Shown here: piece after piece, positions 33,437-46,200 of the stretch
Layout of the letters: each line of letters starts with the position of its first letter
Position numbering within the stretch: position 1 is the stretch's first letter
Source: Acanthaster planci
Lineage: Eukaryota > Echinodermata > Asteroidea > Valvatida > Acanthasteridae
Assembly (NCBI RefSeq): GCF_001949145.1
Contig: NW_019091360.1
Location: 2,893,610-2,957,609, forward strand
Reading direction: 5' to 3'
Length of the DNA stretch: 64,000 bases
Position numbers and translations under genes: made by a program
The notes under the pieces: generated by a model
Database searches by the model: none
Told to the model about the DNA's origin: nothing
The model's input: only the letters and a program-made list of their open reading frames with translations

Positions 33437-36400
33437 GTAAGCCCGCGGACGGTGCATCTCAGTGACCCAGCGTGCCTCGCGCGGAGTGTGTGCCATGGCC
33501 GTAAAACAATATTTTGCAGTCGGGAGTTTTGGCGGGAAAACAGGCTGGCAGCGGCTATCGGATTGCGGAGTGAAGAGAGCTTCGATCTGAAGGGGCTATT
33601 TACGGTTTAGCTGAAGGCTTTCGTGCCACGACTGCCTAATGTGAAGATTTGCCGATGAGTATTTAAACAGCAGCCGTCCTTGGCTGAAAGGGGGAAATGA
33701 ACAGTCTGTTTTAAAGCAGCGCACTTACGTGAATGTGAAAGTCTTTTTAAAGCCTTGTGTATATAGACTCGAAGAAATGGGCGAGTGTTGTTCAAACAGC
33801 TAGTCCACCAACAACCCTCCCTCTTGGCTAATCTCCTCTCGAACGTCATTGACAACGGTGACAGAATTGTACAAGATTTTGAAATAAATTTAAAACAAGA
33901 CTTAATAGTGCTAACCATTCCAAACAAAAACCGTAAGACATATTACAGGCAACATTCTCAACAATGCATTTCGGAGCGAGCTGGAACACGAAATACGCGA
34001 AGAAAATGATGTTACAACTGGTTGCAGGCAACGACCGGACATGTTTAAAGACTGGTAAAACGGCTTTTGGTACAGCTCTAGAATCCATTCGCCTTCTGGT
34101 CAAAACATAGACCGACATTAGATACAAAACTAACGTAGTTTGGATGGTAAAGGAAGCGATAAGGTGCCCACCATTGTGAACTGTTGTACATGTAGCCTTG
34201 ATATTGAAGCCAGTAGAGGATGGATGTAGAGGATGAGGGAAAATATTCGGATAAAGTCCATACACATCCAAAACGCACAAAATGGAAGGACTTCTACATC
34301 CGAGCTTATATTTGAGAACACGAAGTTCGAGGCTGCATTAAAACTTTGAAGGCTTCGTCCACGAATAAAGGTTTATTTCAGCATTAAAAGGTGAAATAGA
34401 TAAGTTATGTTTTAAAGAGTTTAGTTGAAATTCAAGACGGATGATATTGTATAAAAAAAGTTATCACAATGCTGCATTCACAGAAAGCACATTTGTTTTC
34501 ATTCAGTCAGACGTGCTTCCTGAAGTGCAATAGCTTATTCCAAATCGACACCTACGGAAAATTAGACCGAGACGAATGGCTCGCTAATTTCCCCCAGACT
34601 TGAAAGAGAATTAGCATCGATTCGGTTAGCAGGCTGATTGCTATAGAAAGCGGGGTAAAACCAGGGGGTATAGATCGGCCCTGTATCCGTTACCGAGACA
34701 CCGCTGGGCCGGGGCTCGAGTGGCACCGATAGCGTGAAGCACTATCGAACGCCAACGGTCGCGGAGGGGCCTGCCTGCCTGGCCTGAATAATCGACAACC
34801 TGGGCTTAGTAATGCCCCCCCCCAGCAGACGCGGCAGGCCGTATACACGGAGGCATGCCGCACGGGAAGGGGAGAGCAGACTCTGTCAGGAGTTATTGAG
34901 TGCACGGAGGGCAATTCTGACTTAATTGGCCCATTGTAAATTGCTCTGGGAATAACAAGAGTATACCAGAGGATATCCACGGGTCGTTTATAATGTCGCT
35001 GAATCAGTGTCTCGTGGATTGGCCTTGCTCTTCTCGATATATCATCAACGTCTCAGCCACTGCAGGGAATGATTACCGGCGGGTATACTTGGCCAACATG
35101 ACGCATTTGCGTTAACACGTCTATTTTTAGACAGATCTAGGCTACGTATCCACAGTACAGTGCCACGAGAACTGTAAACCACAGGTCCATCGAGCCATGA
35201 ATTTACTTTTGTATGGTTCTAATAGAGATTTAGGAAGTTTACTCATCCTCGGACGTGTCGCCTTACACCAAAAAGGAACTGGTAACCGCGAATGGCTTTC
35301 ACATGTTGGACAAGAACCACAAAGCACTATGGGTACTTATCAAAAACAGAGCTAGTTCTATTACAACCGACCCGGGCATATATGTGCACACCGTGCGCAC
35401 GCAACCGAATGTGGGTTCTCAGATCATCGACCAAACGAAACGCTCAACGACTTTACCCGCTCCGTTGGAGAGGGCAGGTATGGACACGACCGAGCATACA
35501 TCAATGCATGAGCGGCTGGGATTGCTCACGGCGCTTCCCTTAAGCCTTGACTGACCATATACGTATAACAGACCTAAAACATAAATGACGTCACGCTTGG
35601 CTAACGGGTACGCTTTCCAAAGGAGGATCGAGGGATCATGTCTCACCACCCCACTGCCGTAGGAAAGCGTTCATGTAACCAATATGTGACTTCATTACGT
35701 AAAAGGTCTATTCACGAGGAGTTTCAAAAAGTTGTCCACTGGGTGATTTAGGGTTACATTAGGGTTAAGGGGTCAAACAATATCACAGTATGACAAGAGG
35801 AAGAAAACAATACAGAAAAGAACTATGGAATTACTGAGAACATGTTTTGGAGATGTTGCATTAACTCACGATGAACAGGGTTTGCGCGAGAAATGTGCAC
35901 ACGTCATATGAGTTTTTGATGCCTCAAAAAACCCCGACAATATTGGCAAGAAGTCGGCGATCATTAGCACTCGAAACTGAGGCAAAAACGACATCTTCTT
36001 TCCTCTTCAGCAAAGAGCCGTGGAAATTGTGGAATTCGACACTGCGATCGTGGATGGACTCCCAACAGTCTATTTCTACCACCTGATTAACGGCGACGCG
36101 TACTGTGAAGCTGTGCACGCTGCACGGCTGACACGCCATTCCGCTATCAGAAATTACACCCTCTCGCGAGCAACAACTAATTAAATTTAATTTGATGTTT
36201 GGCTGGCGCGGACGAACCCGGGGTCCAATACCGCCGAACACGGCCACCGATTCGATTAGTTATGTCGTCGTGTGTTCATGGTTGGGTTGCATTGAATAAA
36301 TATACATTTTGTTTAAAGTGACAGTTCATTGAAACTGAACATTTTTTGGTACAGGAAATGGCAAAATGTCTTCTGCTGTTAAACAAAATGAATACTGCTA

Positions 36401-37359
36401 ATGCTTTGATGCTAGGAGTGTTCACGCTAAAAATTGTTGCCGATTTGAAATTGTCAACAAAATTGTGAAAAAATACAGGAAAAAATTGGTTGAAATATTG
36501 GCAACGAGCCAATTAAGTCTGATAGCGGAGCAAGGACCTAAATATGGAGCGTGGTTATGAATGGCGCATGCGTGACTGAGCGGTAATTATTAGAGGGAGG
36601 TGTCACTGCAGTACGTTCACAGGGACCTTTGACTCGACAAAGATCGCTGCGATGTTGACGCAACTGAGTGCAATGCAGCCAAGATTACAGATGGATAGCG
36701 AACCCCGGGCTGCAGATGAATTTTAATGCCAAAATAAGGTCAAGATGAGCCATCTGGATTACGTTTCGAGCGGCATGAATAGAAGGGGTCGTGTGAATTG
36801 GGGCCACTATGTTTATTCGTTCGTTTCGAGTTCTCCAGCCGACTTCAGAAAGATGCTATTCCTATGTCACACAGCGCAGGTTACTAATTGAATTGTCGGG
36901 TGCTGCACTAACATTTTTTGTGTGTGTCTGACTCGTCGAAAGGGAATATTTTACAGCAACTGAATTCAATTTCAGTTGGCATTTATTTACTAGAGATAAG
37001 TACAGACGGGCTGGCAGACCTGCATCTCAGTTGCATTTCCCACGGCTGAAAACATTGAGCTCCTTCCTCAACGGGCACAATATGAGTGGCTGTCCGTTCA
37101 CACAATTAATTGCTGTTTACATAGGCACTTCTCCCAAACCCAATGATAATAGATGTTGATTCTATGCGATATCTGTTTGTTTCATTAATGGACTTGTCTA
37201 TGCGGGAGGACAAACAGTGCAGACTAATATCCAACCAAACAGTTGGCGAGGAAGGATCTACGACTTGCTGGTAATAATCGGTCCCATTATGTCTCAGTAA
37301 ACTCCAGTTCGAGATTTGATTTAGCCATAATGGTAAGCAACAACTTAAACGGTACATAT
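33437..37359. other. Stretch without supported genes; GC-rich pocket
   Basis: A conspicuous GC-rich island at about 34660-34880, with a C-run at 34807-34815, is followed by a block rich in TTAATTGG, CATTGT and AATTGC words up to 34960. Open frames at 35250-36250 on both strands are short and unassigned. An NRF1-like GCGCATGCG is at 36564-36572. Confidence 0.35.
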
Positions 37360-37424
37360 ATTACCATGTAGCACTTGAGCTAAGATAATCTGTATTACCG
37401 TAGCACTTGAGCCGAGATAATGGT
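37360..37424 (+). repeat. Tandem duplication, two ~32-bp units
   Basis: ATTACCATGTAGCACTTGAG followed by CTAAGATAATCTGT (37360-37393) is immediately repeated as ATTACCGTAGCACTTGAGCC followed by GAGATAATGGT (37394-37424). The units differ by a few substitutions and small deletions. This is a local duplication with no gene content. Confidence 0.85.
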
Positions 37425-40400
37425 TAACTAACGCAGGTGTTCTTCAATTCCGTTGCACTTCGATTCGCTTGCACTGGAACGCCACAGTATACTTGGGAAT
37501 CAAATATTCATCCAATATAAAAGCAACGTTATCCTTTCTGGATTTATTGCGAAATTGTACGAAAGCAAGAATGAAATTATAACTAGGACTTACATCTAAT
37601 AAAGCGTCTGAGATCACTTAAAAAGCACACCTTCGGTCTGGAGCCTGGGTTCCTTTCCAAGGCTTCTTTCTCGACAGATAATAATTTTCCGTCCGCGCAG
37701 ATCAAACACCAAAATAGGGTCTTCACCAGGAAAGCCAAGAAACACTTCTTTCTTCGAAATGCGGATCTCGTCTAGTAAACCCATTGAAATCGTTCAAAGT
37801 GGTTTATGTTACTGAAGTAATTAAGATCAGAACTTGTCACAAATGAAATGAGGTCACAATTGCACAGGTTAAGCTGAAGCTTCTTTCGCTGAAACAAACT
37901 CGTTTAACCCTGAAACTGCACAAATTTGAAAGAAACAAAGAACCTAAACGGTTGCGTGATAATTTAGGGGTTTAATTCGGTGACTACATGCCGTTGCAAG
38001 ACCAGTTGTATCAACTTCAATTAGACAGAAAAAAGAAGAGTTGTGTTACATAATTGAAAATATCTCTGCAACTTAGCATCCTATTTAAATGATGCCTTCA
38101 ATTTTGAAAAGGTAACTTCCTAAGCTTTCATTTGACACCAAAAACAACAGTTTCTGACAAATATCTGGGGAAAAATAAATATTACTTTTGGATTGCATTT
38201 GTTTCAGGGGGTCATTCTGGATAGAGCCATCTGATCTATAATGCAAGACGCAGAAGGATGGATAGGAGAAAGGACATAAAGTAGTGCCTGGTAATGGCTA
38301 GAGAAAATCACAAGGGACCAAGATCATGAGAGTGGGCTGTGAATCACACCAATGATCAGCCGTCAGGTACAGGCGTTTTTTCCCCGAACAATCAAGGTAA
38401 GAATCATACCAAAGTCCTCGGACCAAGTGGGTTAATATAAAGTTTTTTTAGTTTCTATTTTCCTAATGTCTGCCTTACAATATACTTTATAAATTGTCGA
38501 TTTTTAACCCCCGTTTAAAAACATCTGCCGTTTTAGTACCATAATTTGCATTAAGAAGCTTTTAAAAGAGACTTTGGAAATTTACAGCCAGAGCCTGAAA
38601 GCAGTCTGTAAAACTGTTAAGTTACCATTTAGTGGCCAAACAGCATCATCGAGTTAAAATGTTTAGATTAGTTGTACGAGGAATCCACGGTCACAAAAAA
38701 GACATAAAAAGGACATCGTTCCACGAGGTGGGAAAGTGTTAAAAATACAAATTGATTGCTTACACTGTTGCATACGGGGAGACTTAGTTTTTGTTGTCGT
38801 GGAGAGATTATTAAAAATGCTAGGATAAATGAAGGTCGTTAAAAAGGGTAAGATTACTGAATTAATAACAAAAGTGATTGATTGCACTTTTTGTATTAAT
38901 AAATTAATAATAAATCGCTCAGCAATAAAGGAATAGAAAATATAGCGGGGAATAAGCAAGTATCTCAGCAACAGGATATAAATAGTGCCATGCAATTTCT
39001 TTCAAGCAACAAATTATGATGTTTAGAAATTACCGTGTGCCCCTGGTGTATAAGCACCCGTGGATCTTGTGCGTTCACTTCATTAATGCCCAGGACATGG
39101 CTCTTTGGCTACAATGATGGTGATGAATTTTGGTAGAATATTCGCTCTGGCGCTTTGAATTTGTATGCACGAACATGCGGCAAAAAGGGTGTTTGGATGA
39201 TTGAAATGGTCGGGGCGAGAGCAGGTCAGTGGCAAATCCGGACTGGCTTATGACCGGAGCACATTCGTGAATTAATAATCGTCAGTGACGTAAATGGCAG
39301 AACGCACTCAGTCGTGTCGGGCCCCTGATACGATTATTAAAAGCAGCAGGATGTATGCCACGATTTCGCAGTAGCGTACTTAGTCAATTTTGGGTTTTCT
39401 TGGCAGCTCGCCTTTCAAGGCACTGTAATATTTTTTCACTATTTCATTTATATACGACAACCCAGTGAGCCAAATGCGTCGATTGTTGCTGTCATTGAGG
39501 CACTGGCTAAAGTCAGTACAGTTTTAGCATTACAAAACAAAAACAAAGAAAAACAGCTCCGGTTTAATATCAAATATTTTGAAAGTATTAAAACGGAGAT
39601 AAAACCAAGTGATGTTGATTTACTTTTTTGTTTTAGTGGTCTGCGGTTAATTGGAAATTTGAAATATTCAATAAGCATCTATATTGACTAGCATAACGAG
39701 ATAAGTTCAGCAATGCGTTCCTTCAGAAAAATTTCCCCAAATTTGTTTTTGATTGGATTGAAACGGCAAAACATGTCAAACAGCATAAATTGCTGCACCC
39801 GACACACAAACACAAACCACACACGTCTCCCATCCATACACCCAATTCAAAATGGTGACTCTATATCCTTAGAGTAAACGAGAGATTTGATTTCCTTTTT
39901 CCAATTTCCACCGTGTCAGCACAAACAGTCCAAAGAAATGACCAGAATCGGTATCGACGGCTCAGGGACAGTTGGATGCACTTTGGGTTTGTAAGGGAAG
40001 GATGCCAACTGCAACAAAGCGCCCTGGACGCTGAAGGGACAGAGTGGGCGTGTGTGATACTCAATCCACTTGATGATTATAGCTGGAGAGCTTGCACTTT
40101 TCATATTGGCACACATTCCGCGCTATACAGTCCCCGTCCACACCTCCAACACTGCACTTCAACTAATTAAAGCGTACCTTAACAACCGTTTGCACTGGCG
40201 CCGCGCCATTTCCCGTGAATCACTTCGATACGCCATTTTCCATGTCAATGCTACGGCTTATCACCGTGCGCGCAAATAACACAAAGGGAGGCCGGCTGCC
40301 CCAAATCGTCGACCCGAAAATGGTCTGACACCAAAGACGGCCGACCATAAAGGGCTGTTTAGGAGATGTGACGTAGAGTGTAAAAGATCTCTCTCGACAT

Positions 40401-43103
40401 TAGCAGTCAAAGTGTAATAAGTATATTGCTATTCTGCAATAATTATAAACAAGGGTGTCAACTGTCTTAACGCTCGAATAAAATGCAACGCATACACTTA
40501 TTTGTGTAAGGTTGACGAAAATTTCCAAACTAACGGCATTTTGGTTATTTTGGTTGTCCCAAATTGACGCTATTTTGGTTGTACATACACATTTAATGAA
40601 AGCGTGGCATTTCCTAAGTATTTAAAACAGCGTTTGCCACGTTTCCATGTAAGTATATACAGCGGACTATAAGCCCTCCAGCGATCCAAGTGCATGTATC
40701 ACAAGTCTTACATGGTGTGTGGGGAAAAATAAACTTGCGGCACGCCATGACAAAATGTGACAAGAACGCTCGACAGGCCATCGAGTGCAACCTGTCCAGG
40801 GCTCGTTCAGCGAGAGGAAGTCTGTGTCTGGAAAGTCACTTTAAGGCCTTCCCATCTCCAATCGCCCCCTTGTCAACGCAGGGTGCATATAGTGCCAAGT
40901 AGTTAGGATGCATAATTTATTGCTTTCGGGTTTTTTCTCTCGCCAGTCACCGGAAAATCAGACAGGACAGCGAGCGAGGACCGAGGGCTCAGAATGACAC
41001 GTTGAAGCTATGCACGGGGTAGTGTATTCGCGCCGGTTTCTGAGCCTACCGGGCGTAATATCGAGACTGCAATGAGCATCGCAGGAAGGAAATTACACTC
41101 AACATGCTGACTACAGCGTGACAGGGGATTGTTATTAAATATTGAAATTAATCTCTGAAAGTCTTTAATCAATGTAGGCATTACACTACATGGTTACATT
41201 TGCAGCTATTAGGCCTTTACACTCATTATTTCACACAACTAGTATTGTATGCAAGGAGCAAGAGGTCAAGTTAGTTTGTACTTATCCTCCGAATCGGACG
41301 ATTTGACTACCGATCCAACATACACGGATTCTAACATTTAAAGGCTTTTACAGGTCTTTTCAATTTCAATTTCAATTTTTTTAATTTCTTCCTCGCTATT
41401 TTCAAAGGTATTTTGATGCCTTTGAATTCGGTTTTTATGCCGAAACCTAGTTCAATATTTATGAGCAAAACTATAACGCTATCCCTACGGGGAACCTCAA
41501 TCTTGCATTGATTTGTGCCCACCGAACTACAAGGACTTGTGACATGTCGCTGTCCTAAATTTGGTGTAGGTGATTTAGTATTGTGCAATTACTTGGAAAT
41601 AAGCTACAACGAGCACAACTTTTTCCCTACATTATTTTCAAGGAACAAATTTTGGGCTCAAAAATCACAGAGACGGAACAGTGTCCTCCCTGGTTGCTGC
41701 TGCGGCAATCGTGCCTTTAGAAATAATTAAAATAGGGTCCTTTAAAATGCTCTTAACCCAAAAAAGAGTCGGGGCAGAATCAACCCCACCCCTCGACCAT
41801 TTCTTGTCCCCACAGCATTGCTGTTGTTTTTTTTATATATGCCGACCGTTATAGAATATTTCAGTAATATCTTATGGTCAGTTTTGACGCCAATTTTACG
41901 AAACTCGGTCATACTGGCCTGGAGCAGTGCTCATGTCCCCCATACAGGTCAGCCAGCAATACACACTTTTCCACTGACAAGCTCGAAGCTGTTAGTGTGA
42001 CCCTGAACTTTAAATGAGCGTAACAACAAAACCCTGCTTAAAATTTGGTTGCAACTTCATAGTTATATTAATAAGGAGTGTCGTTACATGTATACAAAGT
42101 TTGAAATTCAGGCACGGGACAGCCGGGCTGGTATTGGCCTCCCAGCTGTGAGACTCAGTGGTTAAAAAAAAATCTTTTAGGGCCAGCCCCCAAAGGTTGT
42201 CAAGTACTGAAGAGGAAAATACCGATACGCAAACAGTGTGTCTAAGAAAAATTCACCACAGGCATACACATGGAACAGCCTGGCCCCGGCCGCTCTGCGA
42301 GTAAGTTTCAGGCGTACACAACGACGTGCCACCTTCACGACACCGTCGCCCTGACACAAATAAGCGTCATAAAGCAAACACGCCAACCTTGTAATGAGGA
42401 AGACAATCCGCGGGCTAACTTGAGAGTAATCGATTTGCAATTAGCTTAGCCGGTATCACCCTTCAGCAAACAGCCAGCGGAAGGCCCTACAGGAATCGTC
42501 GGCTTAACACACACGATGTACTTCATAATATGGAGTGTGAGCTCGTGACCGTGGCCTCGACCAATCAATGTGCTTTTTACGTTGGTACATGAAATAGCCG
42601 CGCCGGATAATAATTTCCACGCGGATCCTCTACTCGGTTGGGGAATGTGACGTTCGGCAAGCGCAGCAAGGTCACAGTAAAAACCTGTGCACCGAACAAT
42701 GAGTCATCATTGCAGAAACAAAACGAACGCCAAATGAATATTTGGCGTGTGAGGAAATTGCCAGACAGCGTGATGACCATGTACAGTAGGCGGCTGCAAA
42801 GGCTGGACTAAACTAAAAACTGAACTAAAATCATAACAAATTAAGATGCTCCATACTGTCGCCGCACTTGCAAAAACATTTTTACTAATGGTGTAACTGT
42901 TACTCACTGTTAAGATCCAGCAATAAAAACGATGTTTCTTAAATGAACTGACAGTAATGCACTTTGTATACCACCAGGAAACAATGTACCGTGTTCGCAA
43001 CGATATGAACTGCAGTAAAATTCTGGCGTTAAATACTTCTGACGTGGCAACTTTCATGTATTTTACCCTGTGTATACTGACTTCCAACCTTTGTATACAC
43101 TAG
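37425..43103. other. Stretch without supported genes
   Basis: No exon is supported. AT-rich with small homeodomain-like clusters, for example 39240-39320 (GAATTAATAATCG). The plus-strand frame at 42270-42360 contains TWNSLAPAALR, which vaguely recalls a LINE tail but is too short to call. Confidence 0.35.
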
Positions 43104-43283
43104 CGTGCTGCGCCGCATCACCACCGGGACCATACACACGACCCCCTCCAAGCTGAGAGATGCGACGTGCACCAAACCCCTTTACAGGCCTGGGATCCTT
43201 GGTGGGAAAACCGGAAGGATTATCCCGCCTGGCGTACGCCTCGAAAACCTGCCGCCTGAACTAATGCATTACTGCTGGAGGGG
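43104..43283 (+). CDS. Candidate internal exon, unknown protein
   Basis: Acceptor TTTGTATACACTAG ends at 43103 and a donor GG|GTAAGA starts at 43284. The 180 nt between are open in phase 2-2 and read VLRRITTGTIHTTPSKLRDA, TCTKPLYRPGILGGKTGRII, then PPGVRLENLPPELMHYCWR. The stretch is more GC-rich than its flanks and has a Pro/Gly/Leu pattern like folded protein, with three cysteines. The symmetric phase means it could be included or skipped freely. I know no matching domain and could identify no neighbouring plus-strand exon. The opposite strand has stops in all frames. Confidence 0.3.
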
Positions 43284-46200
43284 GTAAGAAGCGGATGTTA
43301 ATGGGCCATGCATTTGATCTGGCACGGGAAAACATCTCCTGGCTGTCCCTCGCTAATGTGAACTCAGACACGGCAGCGTCAACAAATGTCATTTGAGTCA
43401 ACCAAAGGATGCCATAATTTTGGATTAGGCGTCGGTTTGGGTACAAACAAGCCTAGGTACCTGACGTTAAGCACGTCCGATTGCTACCTCATCATCTCTG
43501 ATCAAATTCGTCGATTCGTGAACAAGTCTAAGAATAGTTTGTTCGGAATTTCCATTTAATTATCAAATGCTTTCGCGTGGACTAATGCTAATTCATCATG
43601 ACGTCTGGATACCATACTATTGTACGAGAAGCATTTACTCCTCTAATTCTTGACAATCCTTTTCAAAAAAGTGAAAATTCATTGAGATTCACTTAGCTAT
43701 AAAATATGACAATCAAGTGAGGTAACACGCTATTTTGAAGGTGCTAGCAGCAAAAACAAAATTCAAGGCTGAAACATGCACGTGGCGAAGACTGTCTACA
43801 TCGTGTCTCGTTTGATACGTTATGTTGGATGTAATTCAACATAATCCAATTACGCTCAGCCAATGCTCTTGGTAGGATGAGACTTCCAACAACCCCTTCA
43901 CTTAATGTCATTACCAAGAGCGATCGTCATCGTTTATCCTGTGCTTGTCACAGAGCAATCATCAACTATTCCGAATCATTTCAGCTCGTGCCTTTGCAAT
44001 ACTGGGCATCAGAGAAAAGCCTTATTTTGAAGGGGGAAACGGCATGAAGGTGAGCGCAAATAATGAAGTTTGACGAATAATGAAGAATCTGGTGGCTAAA
44101 TCCCATTGACGATCATTAAAAAAAATGTGAAACAATGCATTTTTGTGTATTTCTGTCAATGTCAGGGCTCATCCTTTTATCTGAGGTCACAAAACATTCC
44201 GTAGGACTAGGCCAGTCTAATGATCCGTTACAATCTGCCCAGTGTGACGAAGTGTGTTAGCAGCGGAGTCTATATTTAGACAACTGATGAAGGAGGCACC
44301 ACGGATCAGACTATGGGATATTATCATCCTGTGTACAGCAGCGACAACGGGTACGCTCAGGATGTATTTGTGTCTCTGTAAGCAACTTCAGCCTCCTCAA
44401 TAAAAGGCCCCAAGGCCCAGCTGAGGCAGTGATCGACTGGGATATGACTGGCTGTAAGTGCGTGGACGGTTTCGCCCACCTCCGAGGGTAGAGGAGGCAT
44501 TCGCAAAAGTTTCTTACGGGACCTTAAGGATCATGTCGGCGCCTGTTATGTGATATTGTTATTTGTACCTGCGGGATCTCACGAAATTCTAGTGACATCG
44601 TTTGATTACTGTAAACGTCAAAACAGGATCCTGAGGAGAAAGTCTGAATGCAGTTTAAATATCGAGATTCTTTTCAATCGTAAAAGGTAATGCTCGTCAC
44701 ATGCTGAGAGCAGTTACCTCAACAGACTGAGAGGAAAATCCTGACTTAAGCAACGAGTAGTCCCACAACACCTCACCCCGAGAAATCAGACTAGACTGTT
44801 CAACACAACAGACATTAGATGGTACAGTAGTTATTATTAGCTGGTAAAGTTTTGTAAAGGGTGGTTGAGTATACACCTATTTCTAGGTCGTTACAGTTGA
44901 CCTTAAAGCAACACAATTTTGTTGAACCTCAAGGTTTAACGTAACAGAATTACTTGATGGGTGTCATTTTACATATACGCTAGCCTGAGTGTTTGTAGCA
45001 TGAACGCAACGTACAAGCTATAAAAATCTCACACCGCCAGTGATTATAAGCATAAACTGTACTTCGCTCTCTCCTGATACACTGTTCCATGCCTTCTCTA
45101 CCCAAGAAAACAGGCCCGTTTATGGGGGGGGCTTTGTGTTAAAAGAGGAAGTAAAGAAGGATAATTGCAAACCGTGTGAGACGCTGATATAAGGGATGAA
45201 AAACACTTGCCACTATGCTTGACTTGTCTCGCTAGAAAAAGCTTTCAAGAGCTAACCATACTAGAATAAGAGCTGAACACTTTCTTAATGTATGACCTCG
45301 TTAATAATCCGCATGAGCTTGTAAGGATAGGCGCGAGTGGATTAAAAAAAAGTGGGAATGCTATCTCCAGATGTGACCAATCTCTGGTTAGGCATCACTT
45401 GATCACATTCTGAGATGTAATAAGCTGTCACAAGTGCAGCCGAGATTGCATCTCATAATTTGCATCTTGCACGCCTTAGCAGGTCGACCACGGGTCTCCT
45501 CGGAACCGTTTTAATTTTGCAGCTTACTGAACATGTCACGGCGAGCGTCCCACTTTATTATAAAATCACTCCACAACATTAAAACACATGAAATTTCCAG
45601 ACCGATGGACCTTAACACGATATGAAGATATTCGTGCCCCCCGGGCAAGGTGCATGTAATGATGACCAGGCACAACAGTCACATTCAAAACACTCCCTCA
45701 TTCTTCCCCCATCTGTGGACCAATTTAGCCGAGCCTTGACGAGTGAAGCGTGGCGACACTGTTAAGCTCTGCACCAACAAATCCGAGCTAAAAGTATCCA
45801 GGAAAACAGCCAACAGCAAGTTTCCCAATAAAGTGGGCATGTTACACGACGAATATTAAACTCCATAACTGTCAACCTGCACCATCGATCAAGCATTCCG
45901 TCGAAGGAAACATGGGAGCTTGACCAAGCTGAAAATATTAATACTGCGAACAGTAAAGCCCTTTGGCTTGTTGTGGCTACCAAGGCGCTACCTAGCTACA
46001 AGTGAGTTCAAGCACATTTCGAATAAAACCGAGCTTGTTCATAATTATCAATCTTCCAGCACGTAGATCCCAGACAACTCTTCAAATGAAATTATTCGAA
46101 CACCGCCTGAACAATATCGTGGAACGCGCACGAGCCAAGTTGAAGGGCCTCTGCTTATACATGAATGGATAGCTAAAACACGCTTAACTTGCCCCTTCTT

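Noticed and set aside
42260-42360. LINE tail (TWNSLAPAALR)
   Set aside because: Similarity is limited to a few residues, without the preceding AAP or following LKT blocks.
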